A DNA stretch of 64,000 nt from Tetraselmis striata. Its lineage: Eukaryota > Chlorophyta > Chlorodendrophyceae > Chlorodendrales > Chlorodendraceae. Made by a program: the position numbers and the translations under genes. The stretch lies in contig VCJN01002488.1 in the NCBI GenBank assembly GCA_006384855.1, forward strand, positions 62,001 to 126,000, given 5' to 3'. This document shows, one piece after another, positions 25,971-38,741 of the stretch (position 1 is its first letter; every line of letters begins with the position of its first letter). A model generated the notes under the pieces. It was not told the DNA's origin, did not search any database, and saw nothing but the letters and a program-made list of their open reading frames with translations.

Positions 25971-28343
25971 CCCCTACTCAAGGCACTTATCTCCTTCATG
26001 CAGTCAGCCAGGCCGCCAGTAAAGGAATAGCGCTCTAGTCCTTAGCCATCTCAAGCCCCGTCCAGCCATCATCCATCATCTGCTCAGAGCATGATGAACG
26101 TGGCTGCACATCACCCTCAGGGCAGAGCCCTTTCACACCGTGCTGCTGCGCATGCTGTGTGGAAGAGTGCGGAGCCTGGGGGCAGTGCTCTGTAGGAATG
26201 AAAACCAGCGTGCACGCATCCTTTGCTCACTGCCTTAGAGGTTGACATCCCTGTGTGGCCACCAGGTCCTGGACAAAATCACCGCATCAGACATGTACAT
26301 AGCATTGCGCACGCAGCGTGCGTGCAGTCGGTTCAATCCTGGCGCTGAAGGACTTGCTGCATCACCCTGCCAGCTGCGCTTTTTTTGTACATCGGAATTC
26401 ATCCGCTGAATGGATTGATAATCTAAATGGGGCTTCTGCACCTGTGTATGCCGATAGCTACCCGTCACTACCCGTGCTGTGATAACGCTTACGTGTCATC
26501 ACGGGCGGCAGCAGGCGCCCGACCAGCAGGCGGACCACCGAGAGCAGTACAGCAGGTGAGCCGCGAATGAACATGCTGCCTCAGCAAGGAGTACGGGGGA
26601 GATGAAAAATCGGATAAATACGTCTATGTACTCCCAACATGGGCGACAGCGTGTTGTCTGGCTGCGTGAGGTGAGGTGGATCATAGACACTGCAGCGGGT
26701 TACACGATGCGCCAGCCCCAACCACTGGGACATTGTCTGCCCTCGCATCGTCTCCTCAAATATTGGGTTGCATGTGCTGCGCAGCTCGTGCCATGACACC
26801 GTCAAGCAATCCCAATGGACTAGCGGCTGGGGAGCGAGCCCTTTATATTAATTATATATAAATATAATATATTCATAAATATATGTGTATACATAATATA
26901 TACATATTATACACATACACATATATACATACATATGTATGTATGTATATATATCATGTGTTATATATATATATATATTTTATTTATATATATGTAATCT
27001 ACACATGTTGATAATATATCTGATATATAAATGGAAATATATACAGCATACACACATATATATACATTAATTATAATTATACATTATATATTTATGTATA
27101 TATATGTTGTATTATTTTACATATGTATATGTTGTACATATATATGTATATATTGCCCAGCTACTGATTGCTGCATGGCATTGTTGCACGAAATCCGTGC
27201 GCGGGAGATGTGGACACAGGCATTGCTTGGCAATCACAGACACACGCACATGATGTCAGAAGGCATAGTATACCATGCGGATATCGACGTTCCCGTGCGA
27301 TGCAGAATCAGGCTGCCAGTCCTCACCGCCGAGGCAGTGTTGTCTCCAGGGAACCTTGCCACCTCCTAGCATGCCTACATTAGGCCTGCGGTGAAACATC
27401 ACCCGAGGTGGATGGTTCTGCACGGTGTGCAATTATTATAAGGCGTTGGCGTTCTCAAGCAACGCATGTGGCTGTCCACTTGTTAGCCAGTGGACGAAAA
27501 CCCCGGCGGTGCGGCTTGCCTCCGCTGTCTGCGTGAGTATTAGTCCTCGAGGACTTCCTGCGATGCCCCTTTGAAGGTTTAGAGCGACCACTGGCGTTGG
27601 CATGGGGGAGCAAGTCCTAGCTAGGTTCTGCCCTCCACATGCCCAGCTGACAGATTGGCAATGTTGCATGACACACCATTCGACATCATCCTCGAGCACC
27701 TGCGGGTGCTGATGCTGCCAGGTTTGATGCCATGGCCCAATGAGTTTTATCCGTCATCCCTCCTGTGAGAACCATGCCGACCTTCCCCGCCTCACCCAAT
27801 ATGACTCAACAGCCAAATAGCGCAACCACTTCAATGTCACATCACGTTGCAAGATCTCTGGGCCGCGGTGCAGCAGTGTGCGCCGCCCACACGCACATGC
27901 GGCCCAGCATTCATGGAGCGACCTGCCAGGAGGCGCGCATACGATGTGGGATGAGTGCGCTCAGCGGGCATATTTACATGGCGCACTCCACTACAAGCAG
28001 CGTGGTCATGGCGTGTTTCTGATGGGCGAAACAACCAAGCGATTCTACCACCAACAGCTGGATACCACATCAACACCGCTATCAAATGAAGCCCGGGAGG
28101 CCGCCACACATCCTCATTCCAGGTTTCTACCGTGCACTATGTACACACTGTCTACGTGATGGGGGGAGGCTGCATGCTACATGGTGGATGGGCGGGGCAA
28201 CAGCCGCGAAATGTACTCTCGCGGCGACCCATAAAGTGGCGAGGTCTTCGGCAATGGGGTTCCTTGAGGGGGCTTGGCACAGTACTTGAGCATGTTCCAT
28301 TCTCTCAGCTTCAAAGAGAGCAGTCGAAGGAGGCGAGCGCCGC
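25971..28343. other. Convergent intergenic region with AT-rich block
   Basis: This lies between two convergent genes, so it should hold both 3' ends. From about 26840 to 27165 the DNA is nearly pure ATATAT/ATACAT low-complexity sequence. No gene is recognised in the remainder. Confidence 0.6.
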
Positions 28344-30145
28344 TTAGGGGGCAGCAGCAGCGCCGCCGCCAAAGCCGGGGAAGCCGGGGAAGCCCGCGGC
28401 GGGGCCACCAGCATCGGCGCCGCCAAAGCCAGGGAAGCCGCCGGCGCCGCCAGCACCAGCACCGCCGAAGCCAGGGAAGCCGCCGGCGCCACCGGCACCA
28501 GCACCACCAAAGCCAGGGAAGCCCCCCGCACCGCCACCGCCGGCTCCGGTGGTACCAAGGAAGCCGGTGAAGCCAGTACCTGGCGCGGCGCCGCCGGCGC
28601 CAGCCCCGGCGCCGCCCGCAGCTCCTGCTCCAGGGGCGGCGCCAGCGAAGATGCCGCCAGCGGGGCCGCCAGCTCCGGCTCCAGCGGCGCCGGTGCCGGC
28701 GCCGGCGCCGCCAGCGCCAGGGAAGCCAGGGAAGCCAGCACCATCGGCGCCGGGGAAGGTGAAGCCGGCGCCAGCGCCATCGGCGCCGCCGGCAGCGCCC
28801 GGAAAGCCACCGCCCCCGAAGAAGTCGGGGAAGACAGGTGCGCCGCCACCGCCGGCGCCACCGCCCTCGCCGAAGGGGAAGAAGGCCGGGAGGCCGCCAT
28901 CTCCGCCGGCGCCGCCGGGGAGGAAGGCCGCGAAGGGGCCGAACAGCCCAGCGAGGGGGCTTTCGGGCTCGGGCGGAGGCGCGGTGAGCCGGTCGGGGAG
29001 GTCAGCCGCAATGCCCTGTGGCCGCAGCACGTTGTCGATGACAAACACCTGCGCGGGCTGCAATTGGATGAAGAAAGAGCGCGTTAGTCTCCATGTTATA
29101 ATCGGCAAAACTTAAACAATTCAGCTTATCAATTAAATATTGGTCGACGAAGTAACAGTAAGATTCGGATTACTGACGGCGTAATCTTATGGATACAACG
29201 AATTTGATTACAGTGCAGAGAACAATTATAGCAAGCATCAGGTGGGGCCGAGACGACGTCGCTGGCCGCGTTGTCAAACGTCTTGAGCGACTTGCGTACC
29301 GGGCAGACGTCTGCGATGGACAGGTCGACGATGTCAGCCTCGGAGCTGTTGCTGGCCGAAACGGTGGTGACGCCGTTGCGGGTGCGGAGTTCCAGGCGGC
29401 TGCCGAAGTCGAGGGTGGGCACGCGCAGTTCGCGGGCGATGACGTTGGAGGGCAGAGGCACTGGGATGATGTGGAGCTGTAGGATGCGCCTCAGCAGGAG
29501 GGGCTCCCGCAGGAGTCGCTCGGCCGTTGTATTCAGCGCGTTCAGAGTCCTGTTGAAGGCCTGTCATGCAGAGGGATCGGCGACAAGAGTGTAAGTCGAC
29601 CGGAAAAGAAAATGTGTATCGAGTGCAACCATTGGCAGTCTGAAGGGTAGCAATTGCTTGCGAGGCCGCGTTTCGCATTTACTAATACACAGCAAGTTGA
29701 CATGCGTCCGCCAAGGTATATTGCGGCTTGAAACGACGGCAAGGTGGCACGGAGAATGCCGCTGCGAGGGACTCACCGCATCTGTGGGCGCCAGGAACGA
29801 GATGGTAAGGTCTTTCTCGTTGAGGGTATCGGTCATACCCGCGGCGACCAGAGCGGCGCGAAGCGTGCTCAGGAAGTCGTACGACTGGAGAGCCGTCGCG
29901 ATGGAGCGGCACTGTCGGCGATTAGGGGGTGGGGCTCCCGGGCCGGCACCCGGCGGCGGCGTGGAAGGCGGGCCAGAGGGGGCGCCATTCCCGTTGGTCG
30001 CCTGCCCGTTTGTCGCCGGCTCGATAGACTGACCGTCGCCGTTGGTGCTAGTCTGATTCTGTCCCTGAGCATGACTCGAGATGGGGCATGCCAGCAATAG
30101 GCAGCCCGCTAGTAGAAGGCACGCCGCTTTCGTGGAATTCTTCAT
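28344..30145 (-). CDS. Secreted fasciclin (FAS1) protein with Gly-rich tail, three exons
   Basis: Inferred exons, in transcript order, are 30145-29777, 29560-29300 and 29057-28344. All junctions are phase 0 and the chain gives 447 residues ending at TAA. The signal peptide starts MKNSTKAACLLLAGCLLLAC and ends SSHAQ. The FAS1 domain runs from about residue 75 to 222: ISFLAPTDA, intron, AFNRTLNAL, RRILQLHIIPVPL, VTTVSASN, and VFVIDNVLRP closing the fold. Introns fall after PTD(A/E) and after VCP, the same two places and phase as in the gene at 5373-8089, which marks the two as paralogs. The other gene has extra introns. The tail, about residue 240 onward, is GGAGAGG-rich with FPGFGG units. The likely role is cell wall or matrix adhesion. 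The plus strand stays open across the tail only through composition. Confidence 0.85.
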
Positions 30146-33111
30146 CTCGTGTGCACGACGTGAGGAAGCGGGAGCCCGTCCAGTGGGTGGATCGGCACCT
30201 GTAGACATATAGAACACGGTTGGTCGATAGCAACGGGTCCACTGATTTTTGTTTCGACCCTGGGCGACGTGACTCCGGAAGACCAGCGCCGAGAGAAGGT
30301 GTAAGAAAAGGACGACATAAATTTTAATGTGGTCTTTTAATGTCGAGATCAGCGCAGCAGTTTCTATAATTGCGACGAACCCCCCCCCCCCCCCCCTTCC
30401 CGGGAACTCGTCATATGTGAAGATACCCGCAATACTGTCGATGCAGCCCAACGTCGAGGCAGGTCATCCGGCGGGGAAATGATACTGTCGCTCGGTGGCT
30501 ATCAAACTAGAATCACAAGATGATTCGGCTGCCTCTCACGTGTGCACCAGCCACCATACCCGACCCAGCAGCGATCGTATCGACCCATGCACTAGGCATG
30601 GCACAAGAATTACTGTTCCAAGCTATTTACTGTGGCAGTGGCAGGGTACATGGACTCCAGGGGAAGCGAGACGGCATGAAACTGGAGAAACAGATAACCC
30701 TAGGTATCTGATTAAATTGTGCCAGCTGCGGGCTAGTCGTCTCAGCCATCGCGCCTATCGAAAGGACAAATTCTACAGTGGGTGCGATCAGAATTGTCAG
30801 ATTATTCAAGTGTTTTTAGAGGTTGCACAACGTGCGGGAAGTGTTGGATATCTGCGCCAGCGGGTCATCCGACGGAAGGCCGAAGGTGGGGCGGGGGCCA
30901 AGTTCCGTTGCCGACTTCCGCACCTGCAGCAACGATTCGGACTAAGATCTCGCGTTCCGGTTTTTTGTCGCGGTATCGAGGATGACCGGCAGCTCGTGCA
31001 GGCGGCGGTGGACGAACGTCGGCGAAATATGCGAGTGGCACTCTCCCAGCGACAAGGATATCCTATTTATTTCTCGTAGCAGTGGCAGTGCGCCGAGAAC
31101 TGGCGCCTACCTAGTCATCTATACATGCCAATACTTGCCGGTACAGCTTCAGCGTTCGCCCCTTCATCCAGCAGTTCAGGCGCGGCGTTTCAAGTTCTGG
31201 CAGCAAATCATGGCATGTGTCCTTATTAGTAATCCTATATTTCATGTATTGTTTGCCAGAACCGAAATCGTTCTTAGGACCACCTCACTGAGAGCGATAA
31301 CATAGAACGCTAAGTTTGTGCCCAGATGATATGCGTTTAAAAAACATTGGAAGTCGCACTCCCCTGTTGACATATATAATAGAATCGCTTTACCGATGCG
31401 TCGCGAGCCTGTCGGTAAGACGTTAAGCTAGCACACAATTTGATGTCGGTCCAATTCCATACGATCAAACTCACTTATTGGCATCAACTTAAGGATCGTA
31501 TACACACGCAGCATGTTTATATCGTTTCGCAACTGCCATTCCAAGAAAGTGTCGCACGCCTAATAGCGACGAAAAATTCCAGCCGTATTTACCATCTCTG
31601 TCCCGTACTGCCATCCGTACACTCCTAGCTGCAGCACGTGTCGGGACAGTGTGGATTACGAGCACGCGCCACATGTGACTGCTATGCGGCTCAGAACGGT
31701 TGTTGTCCGGGCTGATCCGCACGCCTGTCAAGCTCCTTCAAACCGGGCGCTTCTCTGCGCTGCTGGATCGGATCTCAGCAGTATAGAGGATAGCAACTAA
31801 GACAAACCCATGGTGGGTATAGTCACTTTACCCGTAACTAGGACATGTGTTGCGGAAAGATTATACTAGCATTTAGAAATATCGATACAAAGAACTCTGA
31901 AATAATACTTCAGAACTTTTAATAGCTGCAAGGCATATGACTTCAAAAGTCGTGTTTATTTCGAAACGCCTGTCGACTGTAACCTCTCATCGTTATCCCC
32001 CAATACTCTTAAATTCTGTCCCTGGGGTGAGTCCAAGACATAATGGAAATGAGTTGGATGAGTGGCCATATCTTTGCATGCGCTACGATGTAAGATGCAA
32101 GCAGGGCATTAGGCAGCAATGTCAAGGGCTCCTTTGTTCACGCTAAACACAATCTATACATAACAGGGCAGACCGCACCCTGCCTGTTGACCGTCTGGGC
32201 TTGCCTTGACCAACGTACTACGACGGGTATTACCATAGGAAGCACTGCATGCAAAGTCATGGTAAGGGAGCCATCCTGAAGGGAGCCATAGTTGCGTGTG
32301 AATCAAAATTGTGCATGATGGATTCCGGTTATTTTGAGATGATGTAATTACGTCATGCGGAATAGCTAACTAAGAGTGTATAGCAGTAGCACAAAGTTAT
32401 GGTATGTTGGTGGCACGACATAACTATGGCTTAGCTATGAGCATAGTCATAGTCCCATAACTACGTATGCCATAATTGCATTGAAATGGGTGTTATGGTT
32501 TGGTGTGTCAGGCACTGAAATGGTCGGCAGATGACAGCACCGAGCGCTTTTTGTGGTTCAGTGTACAATTCACATACACAAGCAAAAACGTTGCCCTAGA
32601 GGAATACCACTTGGTGGCGCAGTGCAACTCACGCCGAAATTGATTTCTGGCTTGGTACTTAGTCCTGAACTGTATATTGCTGCACAGAACGGAGGGAGGC
32701 AGTGGGAGGGCACGCCCTCCTTGCATGTGGCGCAGGCGGCTACCGCCTGATTGAACGGCATGTTTGGTAGTGGCCTGTGGGCCAGGGCCACACTGGTTTT
32801 CTGCAGATGAAGGACGAGGCAAGAGAAGATCAAGACCAAGAAATAGGAAAAATATAGTTACAATGATTAGTTACATGGATTCGTGAATGGCAGGTGGATC
32901 CGTGAGGAAACCCAACCGCCTGGAGCAGACCTGGGGCTGTGCCCGAGCTGTCTAGAAATGAGTTGCGTTTGCTGGAAACTAGGGGGGGCAGCCGGGGCTG
33001 TTCCTCACAACAGCCAGTTTTTCAGCATCTGTATCCATCAGCGTCACAAGTCACCCGCCTGAATCTGCGCCCTTGCCTCCGTACACGAGCCCGCAGCCAT
33101 CTGCACTGCAC
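30146..33111. other. Intergenic, no gene recognised
   Basis: The left end should carry the promoter of the minus-strand fasciclin gene and has a C run of 17 at 30380-30396. I see nothing that reads as a known protein. A short open stretch at 32508-32839 (-) with several Cys is unrecognised. Confidence 0.55.
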
Positions 33112-35740
33112 CATGGCTTTTGGCTCGGGCGGCTCCGCCGCCGACGAGCGTCTCCCTGCGCCGGCACGAGCCGCCACCGAGACTCTCGCCGAACAGTATA
33201 GCGAACGTGCCCACGGCCTGTATGCTACCTTCAAACCCGGTGCAATGGGCAAACTGGCTGCACACCGCCGCCGAGGTCCACTGTACTGACTGGTTCCCCC
33301 TAGCCAGCCTGGCACTGCTCTCCCGGGCACTGGCCCACTACGACACCACCGCTCGACTGACGGACACCGACTGTACTGCGCTCTTCGGCTACACGAGCCG
33401 CATTCTGCGCCTCCTGGAGGACGACCCGGCTGCCCACTGTGTGGCAGTCCACCTTAACGGCCAGCGGTGCCCATACAGCAGCAGCGGCCTGCCTTAGTGC
33501 AAGCGCCACAGCAACCATGGACTCCCCCTGCTAGCACACCACGACGGCGGCATCACCAAACACGGGCACAGCTGCATGTGCTTCGGCTGCGGCCAGCTGA
33601 ACGACGACCATCCTTCCGACAGCGAAGAGGCCGACGGAGTCCACACCTTCACATACACCACATGTGCCGGCAGCATCGCAGCTGCCTGCGCAGCGGAGGC
33701 ACTAGGATCTGACCTCCCTTCAGCTGCTCGAGTGATGTGCGACTGCTGCTTGGGCATGCGCCACCGTTGGGGGCTGATCCTCACCAACGAGGTTACTGAA
33801 TCGGGCGAACCGGCCGTCCCGCAGTACTTCCGCCTACCCGTACAAGCTGACCTGCTACCCGCCATGATCACGGCCCGGTCCACCCGCCAACTGCACATCC
33901 GCTGGCCGAGCGCGCGCCTGCGTGTGGTCTCGCGGATGGGATCACCCCCGCGAGGCTAACGCTGGCAATGCCGCTAGCGGGGACTCCGGCACCGGCCCCA
34001 GCCCCAGCTCCGGAACCTGCTCCGGCCCCGTCGGAGCCCGCGGCCCCACCTGCCCGGTTCGCGCTCACCCCTGCCGACCGCACCAAACTGGTCGAGGCTA
34101 TCGCTGCCCTCACGGGCAAGGGCAAACAGGTGGTTAAGGAGAACCAATCCATGAAGGCCCAGGTCCAGGCGGGCGCGACGCGCGCTGTCCCGGCGGCCCT
34201 GAGCCCTCCCCCCCCCCCCCCCCCCCCGCGCGGCAGCTCCGAGAAACTTCACCCCGAGGAGCTGCTCTCATCCACAGGTGCGTCCACCCACCGCTGGGGC
34301 GTCCTGCCGCACCTACATTTAGTCCTACCAGGGCTCCAAGTACCACTTGAATGCGTGCGGCCGCCCCCTCAGCTCCCCGCTGCACTGCGCCAACCGGGCG
34401 TACGGGGCGCAGCTCGACCTGCTGGCCGCTACGCCAACCGACGACAAAGCCCGACGGTGGCACGAGCTCCACGGCTACCAGCCACAAGCCAACCCTGCTC
34501 AAATCTACCCCGACTGCCACCACATGGAGGCCTACCACGTCAACATGCTCACCTGGCACTGGGAGCTGCTGCGCGTGGTCGACTCCCCGCTCTTTGACGC
34601 CTCCCCCGACGGCGAGCGACGCGTGGGGACCATCGTCAGCGTCACGGGCCGCATCCGCTTCATACAGGCCGTGCAGAAGGCCCGCGAGCACGACAACGGA
34701 GGCCCCGCCCTGAGCTGGCCCTCGGTCGACGCGTACAGGCACAGGGGCCACCGCACGTACCTGGTCTCTCACGAGCTGTCCCTGTTCGGCCAGTGGTTCT
34801 CGCGGCTGCAGGCCAAGCAGATGGACCTGCTCCCCGAGGGGGTGGCACCGCACCTGCATGATGACCTCCAGCTTCAGCTCATCTCAGCCGCGCGCGGTCT
34901 CCTCAACACCAGCTGGCTGCACGAGCTTTGCGGCAAACGCGGGCCGCCCCCGGGAACAGAACCCTCCTGCCCCGGGCCGCCCCAACCCGAACCCCGCCCC
35001 GTCGGGCCCCAAGGCCTGCGCCCACTGCCTTCACTGGCGACCACAAGACTAGCCAGCACCCGGCGCACGAGCCGACCACCCAACTCTGCCCCAAGTGCCG
35101 TCAGCCGCACGCACGGGAGGGCAAGCCGGCCACCCTCTGCCCCAGCGGTCCATCCACGGGCCAGTGACAAGGGCGGACGTGGGGCTCGTTGAGCTCAGGC
35201 GACACAGATTCTACCCCCCTCAGCTCACCGCTACCCGCTCTGCTGCTGCGTAAGTTCGGCATCGACCACGCCCTACTGGCCGTAAGGACCGGTGCGGCGG
35301 CGAGCGTCCACATCCCTGCCGCCTACGCCAACCTGGACGGCGCCGACTGCAGGCTCATCTACTCTACCGACGGCACAGCTTACCAGAAGCTGGTGCTCAC
35401 CCAGCGGGCTGCCGGACTCGGTCTGCCAGCCGACCCACTCGCCGAGCTGCTGTCCTTCATTGACGGGCTCCGTGCCGTGCGGCGCTCCTTCAAACCCTCT
35501 GGCTCCCGGAAAGCCGCGAACCGTTGCTACCTGGAGCTGGGATACCACGGCGACAGTGCGCCACCCTCGCTGATGTGGACCATCCCCCCAAACTATGCCT
35601 TGGGCTGGGCGGAATGGTTGTTCAAGTTGTGGGAGGGGAGCTGTGCAGTAGCTGCGGTTGGGAGGGTGGTGGTGGGGGGGGGGGGGGGGGACCATGCACA
35701 GAAGTGGAGGTACACAGCGACCAGGCAGTAAGCGGGGGAG
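33112..35740 (+). pseudogene. Broken coding region of unknown (probably mobile) family
   Basis: Several long GC-rich ORFs line up on the plus strand but are cut by a frameshift near 33236, in-frame TAGs at 33495-33497 and about 34317-34319, a frame change near 33960 and an in-frame TGA near 35165. Pieces read NWLHTAAEVHCTDWFPLA, then MCFGCGQLNDDHPSD, then SKYHLNACGRPLSSPLHC, then AYHVNMLTWHWELL. Near 35010-35130 there is a CAHC...CPKC zinc-binding pattern like a nucleic-acid-binding tail. A 20-base C run (34208-34227) sits inside. I cannot name the family. The decay, the knuckle-like Cys pairs and the neighbourhood suggest an old gag-like ORF of a retroelement, but a host pseudogene is possible. 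Confidence 0.45.
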
Positions 35741-38082
35741 CACAGGCCGCGGCATTGCGAGGGGCGCCACAAGTCAAGCTGGTAGGCATGCCCGGCAGCA
35801 GACCCTGCATGGGGATAAAGAGAGAGAGAGAGAGGAGACGTAGGAGGAGAGAGAGAGACCGCATGTACACAAAGCTGCAGTTGGGGTTTATGAAATGGCA
35901 TTCGCCGTACCCCGAGCGTGCATAGACAGGGGAGCCCTCTTCGGGCAGCTGGATGTATGATTTGTTACAACTTAGTTCCGGCGAGTAGCGCCGCGGGGCA
36001 GCTGTCTTCCTCTTCTTCACGCCGACCTCGTGTGAACGTGCACTATATCGGCTGGACGGCAACACGGAAAGAGGGGGGGGGGGGGGAGTAAGCTGGACGC
36101 CCCGTGTACCCTGGTAAGTTAGGGCATGCCCTATTTATCTGTGGTCCGCAAAGTAGTACGAAAAGTACTACCACACAGTACACAGTGCATAGTAGTCGTC
36201 ATTGTGGACCAGTTCTGTAGCCGGTGCTTAGTGGCAAGCCGGTGCGTAGCAGGGCGAGGTCCTGCCGCGGATGGCATGGTGCCGGCAGCCACTCACCCAG
36301 GGCCCAGCGTGAAGAGTCCGCCTACTTCTCTGCGGGCGGCCACACGGCTGCGCTGCTCGTGGGCACCGCCCCAGCCCCAGCCGCAGCAGCCGCCGCCGCG
36401 CCGCCGCTGCCTACGCTCTTGCCGCCCGCGCGCGGGGCGCTGGAGCCACTGTGCAGCCCCTCCACGTTTAGCGGCACCTGCGCAGTGAACGTCCGGATGA
36501 TTCATGGCGAGTGACTACATTCCAGAGGCGTAGGCAATGGGGGTGAGGCAAAAAATGCGCCCCGGTGACTCCGTGTATGGGGACAGCTCATGGCCCATCG
36601 TCCTGCATCTACCCCCCCCTTTGTCCCCGAAAGGACAGGTGGAATGACTGACAGTAGCAGGTTAGCACGGCGAGCGATGCAATTACAATCGACATACGGT
36701 TTCTGCGACTAGGGAGCTTGGTACCCAGTCGAGATTCGATTGATTCTGTTTCATTGGCAGCCCCCCATCCGGCCACAGTTGCCACTGCCACGCTGGAGCC
36801 CTACACAGGCGAGCATGAAGAGAGTGCAGGCGCATGTATGGGGCGGGGCTGGATAGGGGGGATGTGAGGTATGGCACGGGGTGGCCGGGCGCGGCGACGT
36901 ACCTTGCATGGCGGAGCGTAGCAGTACTGGCACATGCCTACTTCGCGGGGACCGCAGCCATCCGGGCGCAGCAGTGTCCGGGTCGCACACAGGCCACCAT
37001 GTCACTCGGGAGCAGTCCCAGAATAAAGCGACCCGTATAGGCAGATAACCTCTGCATGCGTCACCCCCCCCCCCCCCCCCCCCCGGCGACCTTTTCGCCC
37101 CCCTTTTCCCCCTTGCGTAGTCCACCTTTGAGTGACTTGCGGACTGCCTCGCAGCTCCAGCAGACCTTGGAGGGCCCCACAAAGCACAGCTTGCCTGCGC
37201 GGCAAGGCGGGTCCCACAATGAGCACCAAGTGTCTGGCAGCATGCCTCCGCCGGTCCCCCCCCGCCCCCCCTGCCCCCCCGAGGATGGGCCAGCGCAGCC
37301 GGCGTCGGGGCACTCACACATCGTCCCTTGTTGCACCGCCGTCCGGCGCCCTGGCGATAGCGCCAGTCAGTGCGGCTGATCGTGCTGGCGATGGCGTGCC
37401 ACACTCGGGCCTTTCTCTACCTGGCAGGGCCCACGTGCCTGCGAGCCGCGTCGTCGCCGTGGGACGTCCCTGTTCACTTATGCACGCAGGGTGCCCACGA
37501 GTCAAAAAGACAGCGCGCAGGGGCCCGGCGGCAGTAGCAGCGAAACGGAGGGCGGGGCGTTGCACCTTGGGAATATCACTTGCCGGCGCACTCAGTATTA
37601 GCTAGCGCGTCAGGACAACGCGGCGAGCAGGTATGACGTGTGTCACTGGGGCCTGTGGTGGCTGCGTGCTATCCTGGGCGTGCTGCAGGCTGAAGGTGGC
37701 ATCGTTGCAGTGACAGTGGCGCGCAGGCGCGCAAACCGGCGGAGCCGGGGGGGGGCGCAGTCCCATACACAAAGAATCGCTGCATGTATGGCGAGAATGA
37801 TTTTTTTCGCCCCCGGGACAGGACTGGCACCAGTGAAACCCTTGCAGCGTCTCTACGACGGCCGTTTAGGCAGCAATCCAGTCACGGAAAGCCCTGGGTA
37901 GGCGAGAATAATGATATGAAGCACGCACGCGTATTGAAACGCCTTCCTAAATAAGACAAAAGTGGCGTAACCACCGCCGAGGATCAAAGCTCGTGAGGCA
38001 TCGTGCACGCCGTGGAAGGTCAGACGTCGCCGTGCATATAGCGCTATATATGATATATAAAATATATGTATGGATTTGTCAA
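35741..38082. other. Intergenic, possible Cys-rich minus-strand exons
   Basis: Homopolymers are at 36073-36086 (G) and 37064-37084 (C), and AGAGAG repeats are near 35820-35850. On the minus strand, a stretch at about 37100-37330 encodes spaced Cys pairs (CECPDAGC, then DTWCSLWDPPC, CWSC). Another at about 36905-36960 encodes MCQYCYAPPC before a possible donor, and a donor-like GGGTGAGT lies near 36296. These could be exons of one zinc-binding protein, but I could not join them and know no match. Confidence 0.3.
37807..37905 (+). repeat. Dispersed repeat, copy 1
   Basis: About 95 bp containing CTACGACGGCCGTTTAGGCA is repeated, reverse complemented, at 52640-52740 with roughly 95% identity by eye. 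A more diverged plus-strand copy is at about 53655-53770. It is probably the body of a short interspersed element. Confidence 0.75.
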
Positions 38083-38430
38083 TAAGATCCATGTGGACAT
38101 GCGGTCCATGTGTACCCGTACATATGGAGCGGTCCGTGTGGACATGGAGCCTCCATTGACCCATGTCCACATGGCCCCGTACCATGTACACATGGAGCAA
38201 TCCGGGTCATATCCGTGTGGACATAGGCCGTCTGTCGCCGACGACAGACGGCCTATGTCCACATGGGTCGACCCGTGTTAGGACGGAACGTCTGTGGGCC
38301 GACCCATGTTCAAACATCTGTGGGCCGACCCATGTTCACATCTGTGGGCCGACAGACGGCCTATGTCCACATGGGTCGACCCGTGTTAGCACGGAACGTC
38401 TGCCGCGTCCCATGTTCAAATGGGCCGCGC
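38083..38430 (+). repeat. Left inverted palindrome array
   Basis: This holds many CCATGT/ACATGG half-sites, a perfect hairpin at 38216-38263 (22-bp arms, 4-base loop), and a roughly 50-bp direct repeat (38244-38293 and 38350-38401) containing GACAGACGGCCTATGTCC. The first 115 bp is the mirror of 42582-42696. Confidence 0.8.
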
Positions 38431-38741
38431 TGGGCAAGCCCATCTGCACATGGCCACGACGCACGGTGGCGGGTAAGGTGTTGTTCGGGCAGGCGCCGGA
38501 TCACGGTTACGACCCGGCCTTTGTACGGGCAGGTGCTGGTTGGCGCTGCGGCACCCGCCATTCTGCGGACGAGTGCCGTGCCGGCGCGGGAGCTGCGATC
38601 GGGCGCCAGGTACAGTCGCTATTAAAAACCCCTGCGGACAGGCCGTGCTCACTCGTCCCCACAGTAGCACTCAATCGCAGCTGCGCAACTCCCCTTTCCG
38701 GGACAGCCTCTGCCCGGCTCTGGCCGGCTCTGGTCGATACT

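Noticed and set aside
17102-32229. A 16-base word CGTACTACGACGGGTA shared by 17102-17117 and 32214-32229 as a possible regulatory element.
   Set aside because: One shared 16-mer is expected by chance about once in a window of this size when both strands are counted. Neither site lies next to a gene start.
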